DNA from: Skeletonema tropicum
Lineage: Eukaryota > Bacillariophyta > Thalassiosirophyceae > Thalassiosirales > Thalassiosiraceae
NCBI GenBank assembly: GCA_037178625.1
Contig: CM074133.1
Location: forward strand, 3,348,001-3,412,000
Direction: 5' to 3'
Length of the DNA stretch: 64,000 nt
Below, one piece after another: positions 12,272 to 24,189 of the stretch (positions are counted from its first letter, which is position 1; every line of letters begins with the position of its first letter). Both the position numbers and the translations under genes were made by a program. Under the pieces are notes generated by a model that saw only the letters and a program-made list of their open reading frames with translations, was not told the origin of the DNA and did no database searches.

Positions 12272-12661
12272 ACCCTCAGCCAGCTGCCAGCTCTACTTTT
12301 AGGTGGGCCTTCCAGTCCTTCAGTTGCCAGTTGCCATTGTATCGTTTTCATTGGCTGACTTTGCTGAGTAGTAGAATATTGCAAAGAATATGGAGAAAAG
12401 AAAGCATTGGCTTACGAAATGCAACATCAACCTCGCAATTGCTGCCTCCGCTTGCTTCAAAAATCAGCCCAAAACATTTTGATTTACAATATCATGTCAT
12501 TATAATTTTGATAATTCGTCCTTGGCCATATCCCTCTACGAAGCCTTGGTTGCATCGACGGACAGCGGTATGGTCATGATGTGCGTGGAGAGCAGCTGAA
12601 AGAACTTTTTTGCTGACACAGGAAGTTGCAGGATAGAAGGTTGTTCGAAACAGTTAATTAT

Positions 12662-13555
12662 CTAAAACACAGGGAGTCTTCTCTCAATCTCTTTAGCTGC
12701 CTCCCTCTGCGGACTCTTGGTTGCATCTACAGCAGCCTGGTGTGCACGGAAAACAGCAGTCAGTGCCTCTTTTTCCACAAATCCCCCCTTAAATGCATCC
12801 ATCAGTCTTTTGATAGATTCGTCAAATCCCTGCGTGGCAGAGATGATCCAATGTTTCACTGCTCTCTCAGTATTGCCATTTTCGTATTCATTCACTCCAA
12901 GAACATGTCTAGCGTTGGGAAGCCCTCCGATAGCTGCCTCTTCCAAATGATACATTCCCTTCCCATTATCCTCCTCAACGCCTTCTCCGCAAATATACAA
13001 CCTTGCAAGTTGACTATGCGCATCAGCATCTCCCAACTCAGCAGCCTTTGTGAAATACTCAACTGATTTGAAATACTCTCCTCTAGTGCGCTGCACCTTT
13101 CCTTGTTGGTTCAAAGCAACTGGATCATTCGCCTCTATTCTTTTCATAATTAGTTTGTTGGCTTCTTCATCCGTTTTGGGCACAGGTTTTCGACAGAATG
13201 GGCACGATGCCTTTAATGATGCTTCCTCCTCACGTAAATAATTAGCATACATACAGCCTTTGCAAATGAGTTTACTGCAACAATGATGTAAGAAAGATTT
13301 CGCATGATCAAGCGGCAGAGGGATCATGCAGATCGGGCAGTCCCCAAAAAAGCGGTTTTCCGGTTGCTTGAACAATAATTCGTCTCGCAATTCAGCCGCT
13401 CTTTTCTTGCACTCTTCTTCATGTTGTGCTTCATGGTCCTTCTGGCATTCATCGCTGCAATATTTCACGAGATCGCAAGCAGCGCACTCCTTCATTATGA
13501 TGTAATCAACTTCAGCGATACCACATGAAGCACAACTTGTGTCTTCTGAACTCAT
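12662..13555 (-). CDS. MYND/RING-like/SEL1 protein, intact
   Basis: Single-exon ATG gene of 297 aa. MYND finger: CASCG near residue 8, KECAACDLVKYCSDEC, then the H/C pair QHEEEC. The RING-like cluster runs CPICMIPLPL, CCSKLICKGC, CPFCRKP. SEL1/TPR-like helical repeats follow from about residue 150 (AAELGDADAHSQLARLY, EEAAIGGLPNARHVLG, KHWIISATQGFDESIK). It ends with the family signature RAHQAAVDATKSPQR. MYND fingers usually bind proline-rich peptides, and RING-like clusters often mark ubiquitin ligases; the usual RING His position is not His here, so ligase activity is only an inference. It lies outside the dense array and its upstream sequence (gaaccagtgcttctgctc) differs from the array's start motif. 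Confidence 0.85.
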   Translation of the reverse strand: MSSEDTSCASCGIAEVDYIIMKECAACDLVKYCSDECQKDHEAQHEEECKKRAAELRDELLFKQPENRFFGDCPICMIPLPLDHAKSFLHHCCSKLICKGCMYANYLREEEASLKASCPFCRKPVPKTDEEANKLIMKRIEANDPVALNQQGKVQRTRGEYFKSVEYFTKAAELGDADAHSQLARLYICGEGVEEDNGKGMYHLEEAAIGGLPNARHVLGVNEYENGNTERAVKHWIISATQGFDESIKRLMDAFKGGFVEKEALTAVFRAHQAAVDATKSPQREAAKEIERRLPVF

Positions 13556-13807
13556 TTTGAACCAGTGCTTCTGCTCAAAACATATATATTAATATTTTAT
13601 GCCGTGGGTGTCAGTATCGTGTGCGTAGTGTGTAGCAATATGAGAGGTCACAGGCGAGGGTTGTGGTTGTGTGGGTTACAGAAAATGATCGTTTCATGTC
13701 ATAACAACATCGAACATGTCCATCTTCTAGTCGGTCATTGCCTGTGTGTGTGGGGCAGTGTGGGGCTATGTAGGTGGGGCTTTAGGTTAGTTCTGTGCTA
13801 CGGTAAA

Positions 13808-14690
13808 CTACGTATCACTGGTATTGTAAACAAGAAAAGTATCTGTAGATGGCTGTGAAGACTCTTGAGTCGACTGAGAGCTACTTCTTTGTGAAATAGA
13901 TCTGCCACCTGTACTGTGTAATAAATATGAAATTTGGTCATCATTAAGTGACGACGCTGTTATCGGGCCATTGTTGCTCTCATAGAGTGCTTGAATGGCA
14001 GCTAGTCCTGCCGAGCCGTTTGCCTTACAAACCGTTCTCCCGAATATTTGTGTGTAGTAGGTGCTTGGGTCAGGGCTTTTGTAGGATCCCCCGTAGTGAT
14101 AGTTTCTTTGTTTTGATTTCCAAATTGAGTCGGCTCGTTCTAGGATGTTTGATGGGGTTCTAGTGAATGCTTGGTGAGCCATGTTGGAGGCGTTTGGGAA
14201 TTTGGACTTGTCGATGTTGTGGAGTGTTTTGTAGTCGCTGGGTGGAGGTGTGCCATATAGGAAGTAATTTATTGTGGGGCCGAAGAGGCCTAGTGGGCTG
14301 ATGGCGAAAGGGAGTAGTTGCATGTTATCTTAGTAAAGTTCTCCGATGATTTGTTCTCCGGTGAGTGTTATTTGTGATGAGCTGTCGGTGCGTGATGCCT
14401 TTGAACCTCTGCCTCTTTGAAACTTGCTCTTCTATGCCGAAAGGAGTGACGCGACGATATTGTTTGATTTAGCGTTACTTCCACCTCGGGATGGAGAAGG
14501 GCAGGTGTCGGAGTTGCATGTGACCATGTCAAATCCAATTTTTGATAGTTTGCATCTGAAGTGACTCTCGTTTGAGACTATTGGGAGGGTGAAATGGGTG
14601 TCGAATGGTTTAATGTTGGATTTTTTGATGCTGCGCGGACTAAGCCTGGGTGCTGCGGGAAATTACAGTTTGGTAGTTTTCTTACGTAAG
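13808..14690 (-). pseudogene. Remnant of a retroelement-like coding sequence
   Basis: Minus strand. An open frame from ATG 14323 to 13808 reads LLPFAISPLGLFGPTINYFL, then SSQSTQESSQPS. Upstream, 14690-14440 reads coding-like on the same strand (KPFDTHFTLPIVSN, then LSKIGFDMVTC) but is closed by stops. Such a PLG-x-FGP segment reminds me of the region after the reverse transcriptase domain in stramenopile LINE-type or similar elements, but I see no catalytic motif. The family is therefore a guess; decay by stops is what the sequence shows. Confidence 0.3.
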
Positions 14691-14740
14691 TACTGTATCG
14701 GTACTGACGCTACTTACGTACTTTTTTTTTTTTGAATTTC

Positions 14741-14854
14741 TCGTACTCACTTTACATGCTCAACCGAAAAATGTAAAGTGAGTCCGACTACGAGTTCGTA
14801 CTCAGCCTCACTTTACATGAGCGATTTCGTACTCGGCCTCACTTTACATAGTGA
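14741..14854. repeat. Repeated and inverted CACTTTACAT motif
   Basis: The motif cactttacat occurs at least three times on the plus strand within about 115 bp, each preceded by a TCGTACTC-like word. One inverted copy (atgtaaagtgag) follows the first, so the first two can fold as a hairpin. Confidence 0.7.
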
Positions 14855-15016
14855 CGAAGGTGGCATCATGAGCAATGGCTGTTTGCAACGATATAGGAAC
14901 CCCTCCAATCCCCCCTCATTCAGATAACATTATTACCTACCCCCCTCGCTCTGATTCCACCGCAGCCGCCGCTCCCGCCGTTGGCGTTGGGTGGTATTAA
15001 TTATTATATTTTTATT

Positions 15017-15500
15017 ATGAAAGACCCATCGCCACAAGTTTTCGTCACTGCAGTGAACTTGGATTCTAACCGCAAATACGTGCTTCCATTCAACGATGTC
15101 CAGGAGCGCCGGTGGAAACATTTTTATGGGGTGTTGCCGGATATTTGCTGTATCATATGGCGAAAATTAGATGCCCACAACTCAATCCACGGAGGTGATT
15201 TCAAACATCTCATGTGGGCTCTTTATTTTCTCAAGGTTTATGGTAAGGAGGAAGATAACTCGAATTATTCAGGTGGAGTGGACGAGAAGACATTCCGGAA
15301 ATGGACGCATATTTTTGTTGAAGCTATTTCCTTTCTAGAATCATCAGTGGTGAGTGTCGTTTCTTTCCTATTTGTAACTCATACATATTTCCCCTCAATG
15401 ACCTCATCTCCCACTTTCCCCTTGTCTTCATGCCCTGCGACAGATAATCTGGGACGCATAAATTATGTCACAAGCAAATAGGACCGGTATTGATTGTGCA
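15017..15500 (+). pseudogene. Truncated DDE-type transposase fragment
   Basis: From ATG 15017 the frame reads about 111 codons resembling the N-terminal part of a PIF/Harbinger- or IS5-like transposase common in diatoms: a W-x-L core, HLMWALYFLKVYG, then GGVDEKTFRKWTHIFVEAI. A GTGAGT donor follows at 15350 and a CAG acceptor at 15441-15443, but the next exon stops after five codons (IIWDA). No catalytic DDE block can be read downstream. I read it as a 5' fragment of a dead element; the family name is tentative. Confidence 0.45.
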
Positions 15501-18500
15501 ACTAGAGCCAGAAGAGACCACTAGGAACACGGATATCATGGTGACTAAGCTTAAGAGCTAAAGAAGTGGGCTATTCCCAAAGGTGATGAAGGAGCACCAA
15601 CGTGCGACGTCATCTTGTGTGAGAGGATCAATCACGGGTTCTCACCGTGGTTGCTACTTGACACGTGTGAACAGGAAGAATGACTGTCATAACGGTATTG
15701 GGATACCAGAAGAGAGTCATATCCTGTGACATTCTCCCCCGAACTTGTGTGAACCAAAAACGAGCTGTCAAGACTGGAAAACCCATGGCAAGCCATCCGG
15801 ATAAAAAACCAGTCTAACAGATAGAAACCAAAACCCAACTTGGGAAAAAAAGACCTCCAGGCAATGTCAATTTCGATCGAATCAAGGACGTAAGTTCTTT
15901 TGTGATATTAGAGCAACCAAATGTACTTTCCTTGACATCGGTTGTGTGTGCATAGGATTTGGCCAAGACGTCGTTGTTTAACGTTCAGTTTCCATTTCCA
16001 ATTCGAATAATTTCTCTATACACACCCCCTGTACTCCTCAATACTATGGGGTCTTTATCAATTGTTGTAGCGCTCACTAGACTAAACTAACTGAGGCTCG
16101 TTTTTGTATCGTACAGTTCCTTTCGTGTCAACTTCAGTCGCGTGAAGAAGAGACCTCCGTTGGAGTCTCTGCTTTCGGCAGATTTAAGACTTTAAAAACG
16201 GCTAGATCAAAGCCTACGAACCAAATCAGTATTTGGGATCGCGACGCTTCGAAGTTCTTTCGAGCGTTTGGAACTATCCACCAATTTCTTTCGGCAGCGG
16301 CCATCCTGGCGACCAGAGTATAACAAGTGTCTATCTTGGACAACGCTTTACTGGCTTCGCAAGGCTGCGTTAAACGGTGTGGTACGAAGAGACCAGATTG
16401 TCTTCCGGCTGCATTCGGATTTGACGATCGGGCTGCATCAACAGGTTCACAAGTGACTCTGTTTTTGCGGCAGTAGTACTGCGGTGGGTGCATTGTAATT
16501 GTAACAAGGACATATTGCACTCCGTCCAGAGAGGTTGTATCATCTCTGTATTCTTGAATATCGTGACTTACGTGTTGGAAGAGTATCACTGGCTTCATGT
16601 GCATTCATCACTTCTGCCTAAAACGATTTAATCAAGAGTCTTGAAGAACAGGTAGAGAGTCCGCTTGAACTTCACTTGAAGTGTGAGAAGAGGAGTCACT
16701 CTATCTCGCGGATTCACCAACATCCCGTTCGAATCTTTGGTAGTGGGAAAGTCAACCACTTTGAACGAGCCGTGGAAGGTCGATCATAGTTTCACACATA
16801 ATAATGGCAATTTGAATGTTGCAAAGGGGTAAGCGCATCCTGAGCTCCCTCCTCAGCCTTCTTTGGCACCTCTACCTCAATCGAATCTAATATCAGATCA
16901 GACGATAGGGCAACAACAACTGCATGCACAACTGCATAACTTCCTGATAAAATAAGCGTACTTGCATCAGTACCTGTCAGAACCTCGTTGACGTAAAGTG
17001 CGTTCTTACGATCCATCGGCCTAAGGCACAAAACGGTCGTGATATACCAGATCCCCTAAGCAAGGTCTTGGATCTTGGATTGAAGAGCTGCCGGAATCAC
17101 CACAGAGGTATCTCCTTTTGCATCGTTGCATAGGCTCTGCATACATCATCTCTGTCGAAGATCATTAGAATATTTCTCGATCCCATTAGAATGTTGCGGC
17201 AGGTCCAGGAACATACGTAGCTAGCTTTGCTTCATCAACGTTTATATCAGAACACTATCTTCTACTTCCATGTCGTGTGTGACTATGCGCAGTCACAAGA
17301 GCTTACCATTTGTCTTCGTCATTCTTTAGATCAGCCACTCAAAGAGCTGCTGTCTTCCCAAGTCTGCATTATAACAGCGCACTCCAATGAGCTGCTGTCG
17401 GTACCTCTTCCTTTGTAGGTGTGGCATGTGTCGTGAAGGATGACGCTGTCAAACGCTGGTAATGTATGTACTACTTTCCTTTACGCTGAAGCATCACACC
17501 CTCGACCACTGAGGATCTCAACTGAGGCAGCGCAGCCTCGCTAGCACTAGCCCCGTCGCAGTCGTAATATCTTCCCCTTGCAATTAGTTTGAGGTTGATT
17601 TGATAAATATGAGTAGAGATTGTCTCCCGGAGGGTATGGCGGCCCTCGCCCTGTCTTTAGACCGGAAGAACTCCAGGCACAAATGCCGAGAGGAGGTGAT
17701 AGCACATTACTCACCCGCACTCCGACACGCGCCCTTGAACTTCTTTTCGAAGTTCAAGCTTCATCACTTCATCTCCTGTTGTGCACCACGACAGATGCCA
17801 GTCGATGAGTGTCTTCAAGAATCGATACTCCCCCAAGCCTTGCGCTTGAATGAAGTAAGCTCAGCCAAAATGCCGATCAACTCTGAATTTGGAAACGCCT
17901 TAGACATGCATCTAGTCGCTGGCGATTGATCATGGGAACGCTTCCTTGTTTGGTCAGCATCCCTCCTCCCCGTACCATATTGACCGAATTTCGAGGAGGC
18001 CCCACATTTGCCACTAAAAGCAGCGGAGCAGATCTATTGGTAGTCTTGGTACAACACACAAGAACTAAGATGGCAACCACCATCGTCGAAAGAACAATTT
18101 CCAGACGGTGTATCCAAGTGTTAGTCACTTCCTGGGCATGGTAAGTGTCTTTTGCAGCATTTACTTGGAAGCCTCGAGAACTGCCTTGAGCACGCTTCTC
18201 TCTTATTTGATCATTATTACCTGCGTTGTGTACACCAAACAACAGGTCGTTCCGATAGATTTAAACACTTTCTCATCATGTATTACAACATTTCAGTAGA
18301 AGATGTCCGGGTGCAAGTGTAGCTCCCTCGATGGCCTGCTCTGTACTGAACCCTCCATGACGCAGGCTTGGCGAGCTCTGTCCCATCTGAGTATCCAATA
18401 ATCAGGTCACCGAACTATGAACGAAATTTACCATCAGCCGATGAATGTCTCAAGTGCATTGGAAGAAGGTGAACCTCCCGAAACACGGTGAGCAGTCGGC

Positions 18501-19922
18501 TACGGATCTCAGCCACTCTCGGACTGTAGGACGAGCATTGAGCAAGCAGCCAGCTTTCTCGCAAGTCCTCCACTAGTTGTCTTCAACAACAGCGGTTTAG
18601 AAGGACGATGTCTTGTAGTTATCATCTCGTTGTGCTGGTATGCGCCTGTTTGCGACCCTGCCTTGATTTCCGCATGTGCTTTTCCACTTGCTCGAGCAAT
18701 CCTTGAACGTCCTCTCCTTCACGTGAGAAGTACATCCAGCAAGGATAGTTAAGTCGGATGCATCGAGGTGTGTGCAGGTTCCTTTTGAACACCGTAGGTA
18801 ATCTGCAGCAGCATGGTTCCAACCACAATCATATTCGCCGACGCGAGATTGCGTTGTGAAAGTAGTCTTCCTTTTCTAGGCATGACCACCGTATTAGTAT
18901 TGATAGAGTAGTCTCTCCTACGAGACCCACCACTCCGGATAATGTTTGAATTTGAGCTTGCGCAAGAGATTCCTTTCGACTGTCGCGTGTAAACAAGACA
19001 GAGAATCAAGGTACGAGATTCGGGACTCGGGACACTTGCCATGGACACAAAGTACCAAGGAAGTCCCCTTCCCTTCAGACTAACATCTGAATTGCTCATT
19101 AGTATTTTGGAAGATCTCTTTGGTGGAAGAAACGGCACACCAAAGGATATAATCCGATATCTAGGAGAAGCAGAGTAGACAATCGTTACTCCCCCATGAC
19201 CTTGTCTTCTGAAATATGTTAGGCATGATTGCCACGTTGGCCAACCACATTTAGAGAACATGGACAATCCATGGCTGCCACAGCGGCACAGACCATTTTG
19301 GTTTGGTAATTCCAGTTCAGATTGCTCTTGAATTGTTTCTCTCATTCCTCCTCCTCCCACAATGCAAGCAAGAGGCTGGTCATCCTAGATGCACCAGTGA
19401 ATAAGGATGAATTTACGCTAAATAGTTCGTCGCTGGATAGAAATGACTTGAACAGTACGCTGTGCGTAACTGAATAGACATGACCTTTCTTTGAACAGCA
19501 CGCTGTGCGCAACTGAATAGACTTGATCTTTCTTTAACCAGGGCGTCGCTGCACATGTTGAATCAACAGGGACAAATAAAGGGACAAATAAACACGATTT
19601 GCTTTCACAGCAATATGATTTTTATTAATTAGGGTAGGTGGTTCAATTGCACGTTCGACTTCGCCCAGTGGGGTATAATCGTCTCGTCATCCTGAGGTAC
19701 TCGCTTGAGCAAGGCGTAGACTACCTCGGCAACACTGTGTAATAACCAACAATCCATCAAGGCTAAGCGGCTGCGACAATCACAATCTGTACAGAATGCG
19801 TCGACAAACATGCTCTCAATAGCTCCAGCTACATGCACTATCATGCTGTAAAGATCAAAACTCTCCACACCTTCTCAGAGGTAGACAAGAGAGTGCGTAT
19901 TTTTCCAATTGCGACCAGCGTC
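15501..19922. other. 4.4 kb with no supported gene
   Basis: Several open frames of 60-200 codons occur on both strands (for example minus 16604-16134 and minus 19360-18749), but none shows a recognisable domain, consistent codon bias or clear splice partners. A stretch at 15725-15745 (gtgacattctccccc) resembles sequence found near some Copia LTRs, yet I find no paired LTR, primer site or reverse transcriptase motif. It is probably old repeat-derived DNA. Confidence 0.4.
19448..19533. repeat. Two tandem copies of a 43 bp unit
   Basis: Units start at 19448 and 19491, each beginning ttgaacag(t/c)acgctgtgcg and ending ctttct, with a few substitutions between them. Confidence 0.8.
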
Positions 19923-20210
19923 TTATAAGGAATAAATACTTCTAAGTCTGCTAACTATATCCGCAAACTCTGTTGTTGTGAGGGTATCATCTCGCCTAAC
20001 AGCAGATGACTCTCGATATGTGAGGGTTGGATGAGAGAACACTTCTCCCCCCACACGTAATTCTAATCGTAGTCCATCGCTCAACAGCTGATGTCCTTTG
20101 GATTTAGATGACCGTAGTCTTTTTATTGGAATGAAATTCCTTATTGTGATGAGCTGTGCCACGGTGCATTCTCGCCATGGGCACTTCCTCTACATGAGGA
20201 GAATCGAAAT
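19629..20210 (-). other. Possible exons of an unrecognised minus-strand gene
   Basis: Two minus-strand open stretches, 20195-19923 (reads REC, then AQLITIRNFIPIKRLRSS, then LRLELRVGG) and 19868-19629 (ends HWAKSNVQLNHLP), look more coding-like than their surroundings. An AATTAATAAAAA stretch lies just downstream of the second stop. A TAG acceptor-like site precedes the first. I could not join them in frame with good splice sites and recognise no family. Confidence 0.2.
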
Positions 20211-20498
20211 TCTTTTCTCACCTCCGATGCACTTCTGTCAACGTCGAAACACACTTCTATCGCACGCCGTCACATCTCCATGGTAGCACGAAACGCCGAG
20301 CGTTCATCGCACATCCATGTGTTGACGAAATGGATCTTCTAGAAGCCAATCGATTTTGTTGTACTAGCTCACGGTTCACAAACCCACCAATGTGGATATG
20401 CGCTGAATAATATTAATTTTTTTCTTCTCAAAGGTCGATCTTTCCCGACCGATGAAGGATTCTTTTGCTTTGCACCCAGTAAACTGGATGGAAATATT

Positions 20499-20539
20499 GA
20501 CACATGTGTCCATCACGCCGAGCGATGGACACATGTGTC
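20499..20539. repeat. Hairpin with a 16 bp stem
   Basis: The left arm gacacatgtgtccatc (20499-20514) and its perfect reverse complement gatggacacatgtgtc (20524-20539) are separated by nine bases. It lies about 210 bp upstream of the Cys-rich protein start. Confidence 0.85.
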
Positions 20540-20751
20540 CATCACTACTCACTATGGATATGTATTCCCAAGTCCAGTCCCATCCCGCCCAAGAAGAACG
20601 AACAGTAGGCTTCGCTAACAGTCCCACAAAGCGAGAGGAGAGCAAGAGGTTCAATGCAGCTGCAGCACAGTATGCTCTCATAAAAGGAAAAACAACAACA
20701 AGACAACGCAATATCAATACAAAAGAATCCCTCAACAACGATTACAAAAAC

Positions 20752-21252
20752 ATGAAATTCTACTCAGTCTTCTTCGCCTTCGCAGCCATGGCTTTGCTCT
20801 TACATGGCTCTGATCATGTCTACGGAAGCAACCTCACGGATACAATGGCAGACGCAGATGCAGATGCTGATGCTGATCACCGAAGCTTACTAACCAAAAG
20901 CAACACGTGTCTAAGCCGTTGTTCCCAAAAATTCACAAAATGCCAGAAGGAATGCCCCAATACTACTACTCAGACTCACTCAAGTTCCTTTTTCAGAGTT
21001 CCTGGACACATCGTCAACAGGAAGGGAGTTAGAACTGTCGGATCCTTTTGTCACCGTGGCTGCAAGCGACATAGCCACAGAGCATGGTCCGCAAACAGGG
21101 GCATTTTGGCATGCGGTGGTCAGCAAGATACACGAAGAGTACAATGGGCAAGCAGAAACATATATGATTGCAGGATTAACATCGAATACCACAAATACAA
21201 CTCTTACCGCCCAAGTCGATGCAATTTCCTGATTAAGGAAAAATGCCAGTAA
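20752..21252 (+). CDS. Small secreted Cys-rich protein, copy 1
   Basis: ATG at 20752 gives 166 aa. The signal peptide is MKFYSVFFAFAAMALLLHG, followed by an acidic stretch (DADADADADH), then Cys-rich segments: CLSRCSQKFTKCQKEC, a conserved VRTVGSFCHRGCKRHS block, LACGGQ, then DCRINIEY and a final C. Family unknown to me. Two paralogues lie at 26296-26835 and 28682-29230 with the same order of blocks. I chose this start because the 5' flank and this ATG are conserved in all three copies, while the open frame extending upstream is not. It converges on the amino-acid transporter gene. Likely exported; function unknown. Confidence 0.75.
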   Translation: MKFYSVFFAFAAMALLLHGSDHVYGSNLTDTMADADADADADHRSLLTKSNTCLSRCSQKFTKCQKECPNTTTQTHSSSFFRVPGHIVNRKGVRTVGSFCHRGCKRHSHRAWSANRGILACGGQQDTRRVQWASRNIYDCRINIEYHKYNSYRPSRCNFLIKEKCQ

Positions 21253-21877
21253 TGTTGTCCATAGATTGGAAGTGCTTGACTTTGATTCGCTTGACTTTAT
21301 TGGCATGACATTGATTGACTTGACACTGATTGACTTGACACTGGTTGACTTGACTTGGCTTTGACTGGCTTGGCTTTGACTGGCTTGACTTTGACTGGCT
21401 TGACTTTGATTGATCCGTTTGAGTTTGACTGTTTGATTTGATGGAGACATATAAAGTTAACCTAACAATTGAATTCTGCCTCCTAAAATGTAATTCATTA
21501 GCCCAACACATCACCACACTCGACTTCAAAAAATTATCACACATATACTATTAAGTATTATCATGCTGTGTGATATATCGAACTCATCTAAGTCTACGTA
21601 CAAGCTGATAAGTTGTTTATTGAAACGCTAATGCCCCATCCTTGTGCACATGACATTCACGAAAAGTACCCACAGCACAAGCATGAACCTCGCACGAATC
21701 GTGGTCGTGGCATCCAAGATAATATCTAGCGCTGGAGTTGGGATACCCGCGAGTAGGAGCTTCTTCAATGACAAGAGATGTATGTTCAGCCTCAATATTA
21801 CTCCCAATCGATATTCTATCTATCCTGACGAGAGCTGCACTGATCGTTCAGAAAAGAAGCTTCCAAGACAACAATCT
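21253..21877. repeat. 3' repeat tract and flank of copy 1
   Basis: Positions 21275-21437 are a degenerate repeat of TTGACT/TTGGCTTTGACTGGC words, on the plus strand just after the Cys-rich gene. Positions 21640-21735 (catgacattcacgaaaag, then the complement of a cgtgcgaggttcatgc word) recur inverted at 25850-25940 and, more diverged, at 28215-28330. The whole interval is the spacer between two convergent genes and is part of a block duplicated in inverted orientation. Confidence 0.8.
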
Positions 21878-23599
21878 TTATATCATACTCGCAAACCTAT
21901 TCCAAGTGCATACAACAGCACCAACAATGGACAAGACAAGCATAGCCACCGAAGCCTTAATCCATCCATCATGCCTGTCACTCCCCTCGACACCATTCTC
22001 AATCACAATAAAGCATCCAAAGGGAAGAATGAATGCAATAAGAAATGCCAAACTCGACCCAATCAGACTCCAAATCTCGGCCACTCCCTCCACCTTGGTT
22101 GCTCCAATGTAACAGCATACCACGATCATCAATGTACTGCCATAATGTATCATTGAATTGCGAAACACCCAGTCACGTTGGATTGCATCTTTGCGAATCA
22201 AGATGGAAGTTCTTCCGGGAGACATGGATGATAATAATGGTGATTTGCGTTCTGGAGTACTTCTAGTGGCAGCAGTGTCTTGGTCCATCACAATCTCATC
22301 AATCTCATCCTCTGTAGTGATTGCAGCATCATCTACACTTTCATTACGATTCAGTTTGTGTAATATCCTCCAAAGCAACGTGTCGTTACTTGCATCCACA
22401 GATGATGAGTCGATATCGGATCGATGATGGGAACGATGAAATAATACATCCACCACTTCGAGCAGAGCATCTCGACATGGCAATGCCATCAAAGGCATGG
22501 CCAACATCAAAGTCGTCCCGCATCCAATTCTACCAAGCAAGAACAACCAATACTCTGTCGTATCCTCTTTTGGAATCTTGGCAATCGGAATATTCAGCAG
22601 TACATTTCCCTGTGTATTGGACCCGTACAACAAGTACCCACCCAGCCCAAAAAAGTACATTAATAAGCAGCTTGCAAGGATTGCCATTCCAGTGACATTC
22701 TTCATTCGTTGTCGTGTCGGTCTGTTGAGGGTGTTTTGTATCGATAGTATATTGAAGTGACATAGGAATGCTAGCATGACGATTGGAAATGAGAAGAGTA
22801 CATCTTGTGCTGTTGGCACTTTGAAGAATTCAATGTCCAATGTAGTTGTTGTTGTTGCATCATCTCCTCCATCACTATCATCATGATTGTCTTGATTCTC
22901 ATTCAAATAACGCTGAAAGCCACCGCGACAAAGCGCAACACACAAGACCAAAATACTTCCAAAGCCAATATAACAATTCCATCGCAATGCATGCAATGAC
23001 CTCTGAAACAGAAATGGCAACAGCATGACAATGATCCCCATCAGCACTCGATCTCCATGAACATCATCAAAGACTAATCCAACCAACGGTGTCCAAATAT
23101 CACGAATGAGGACCATATACGCAGCAATCACAAACAGTAAAAAGATGAAAAGCAACCAGCTCACACCCTCCTCCATCCGTTCACCAAACGCACTCCGTAC
23201 CACCTCACCGTAGCTACTCCCACCGCATCGTCGACTAGCATAGCATAACGATATCAAGCTCATGTGCGTCATGTACGCAGACGTGAGCATGAAGAGCGTG
23301 GTGGTGAAGATGCCGCATTTTTGAAAGGCGATGGGCAGAGAAAGGACTCCTCCGCCGATGATTGTGGCGATTAGATTGAAGGTTCCGACTAGCAGGCTGG
23401 ATGGTCGATTGGTAGGGCAGGCTGAGAAGGGTGGAGCGAGATGATCTTGTGGATGTGGGTTGTAGTCGGCTTGATGTTCGCTAGACGATAGCGGAGATAG
23501 GAGGAGTGATGTTGATGTTGATGATGATGTGTTGTTGCCTTGGAAGAGAGGCAGGCTGTCATCCTCGTGAACTATCGTGATGGAATTGTAGTTCTTCAT
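21878..23599 (-). CDS. Amino-acid transporter, AAAP/SLC38-like
   Basis: ATG at 23599 gives 573 aa in one exon. After an 80-residue hydrophilic N-terminus comes FNLIATIIGGGVLSLPIAF, the hallmark first membrane helix of the amino acid/auxin permease superfamily, followed by roughly ten further hydrophobic segments (for example GVSWLLFIFLLFVIAAYMVLI and FFGLGGYLLYG). A charged loop of about 90 residues lies before the last two helices (IWSLIGSSLAFLIAFILPFG; VAMLVLSIVGAVVCTW). Proteins of this type carry neutral amino acids across the plasma or vacuolar membrane; the substrate is not predictable. A duplicated fragment of its 3' end lies at 25440-25719. An in-frame GTG at 23614 is a less likely start. 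Confidence 0.88.
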   Translation of the reverse strand: MKNYNSITIVHEDDSLPLFQGNNTSSSTSTSLLLSPLSSSEHQADYNPHPQDHLAPPFSACPTNRPSSLLVGTFNLIATIIGGGVLSLPIAFQKCGIFTTTLFMLTSAYMTHMSLISLCYASRRCGGSSYGEVVRSAFGERMEEGVSWLLFIFLLFVIAAYMVLIRDIWTPLVGLVFDDVHGDRVLMGIIVMLLPFLFQRSLHALRWNCYIGFGSILVLCVALCRGGFQRYLNENQDNHDDSDGGDDATTTTTLDIEFFKVPTAQDVLFSFPIVMLAFLCHFNILSIQNTLNRPTRQRMKNVTGMAILASCLLMYFFGLGGYLLYGSNTQGNVLLNIPIAKIPKEDTTEYWLFLLGRIGCGTTLMLAMPLMALPCRDALLEVVDVLFHRSHHRSDIDSSSVDASNDTLLWRILHKLNRNESVDDAAITTEDEIDEIVMDQDTAATRSTPERKSPLLSSMSPGRTSILIRKDAIQRDWVFRNSMIHYGSTLMIVVCCYIGATKVEGVAEIWSLIGSSLAFLIAFILPFGCFIVIENGVEGSDRHDGWIKASVAMLVLSIVGAVVCTWNRFASMI

Positions 23600-24189
23600 C
23601 GTAGTAGATAGCACAGCAGTAGCTGCTTAAGCTTGAACTTCTTGAGCACTATCTACTTACTCTGCCGATTAAGAATTGTACTTAGAGAGATACTTAGAGG
23701 GAAGAACCATCAATCACATCATGGTGGGTGATTGGTTGCAAAGGAAGTGCGTTTTTGCTCTTCCCCGATGTTGGAGCGCGCCAAAAGACAAGAAAGAAAA
23801 ATTTAAAAAATTGATCGATTCTTCATTTTCATTTTCATTTGGGTTCGTCTTCGGCTTCGATATCGACACGCCAAACCCAGCATCATCTTGCGCCAGTATT
23901 GGTTATACCGACCTTATTTACCCTTGGTGCTGACTCTCAAGGTCGCTTCTGACTGAGACTGATCGAAATGCATTGTTGTACAGCTATCGAGGTAAAATCA
24001 GGATCGTGAATCGTGAACGTCTATGTCTATGTCTCTTCGTCATTCCTATTCCTTTCACTCCCTCTTCCTCGCTGACTTCACCATTTCACTTTGCTTCACT
24101 TGCAGCATTGAATTTTGTCACTACTTATTAACACTGTCGATTTCTTGAGCACAGTCAATTGAAGAAGCATTTTGAAGCGTCGGTAAAAC
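23600..24189. promoter_or_regulatory. Divergent spacer: transporter / MYND gene
   Basis: This is a 590 bp interval between divergent genes, containing runs such as cattttcattttcattt near 23825. No gene and no clear promoter element were seen. Confidence 0.4.

Noticed and set aside
15640..19400. Possible Copia-type LTR retrotransposon
   Set aside because: A CATTCTCCCCC stretch is suggestive, but no paired LTRs, primer-binding site, integrase or reverse transcriptase motif could be read.
20452..20751. Longer N-terminus for Cys-rich copy 1
   Set aside because: It spans a hairpin and the conserved 5' flank; the ATG at 20752 with a signal peptide is shared by all copies.
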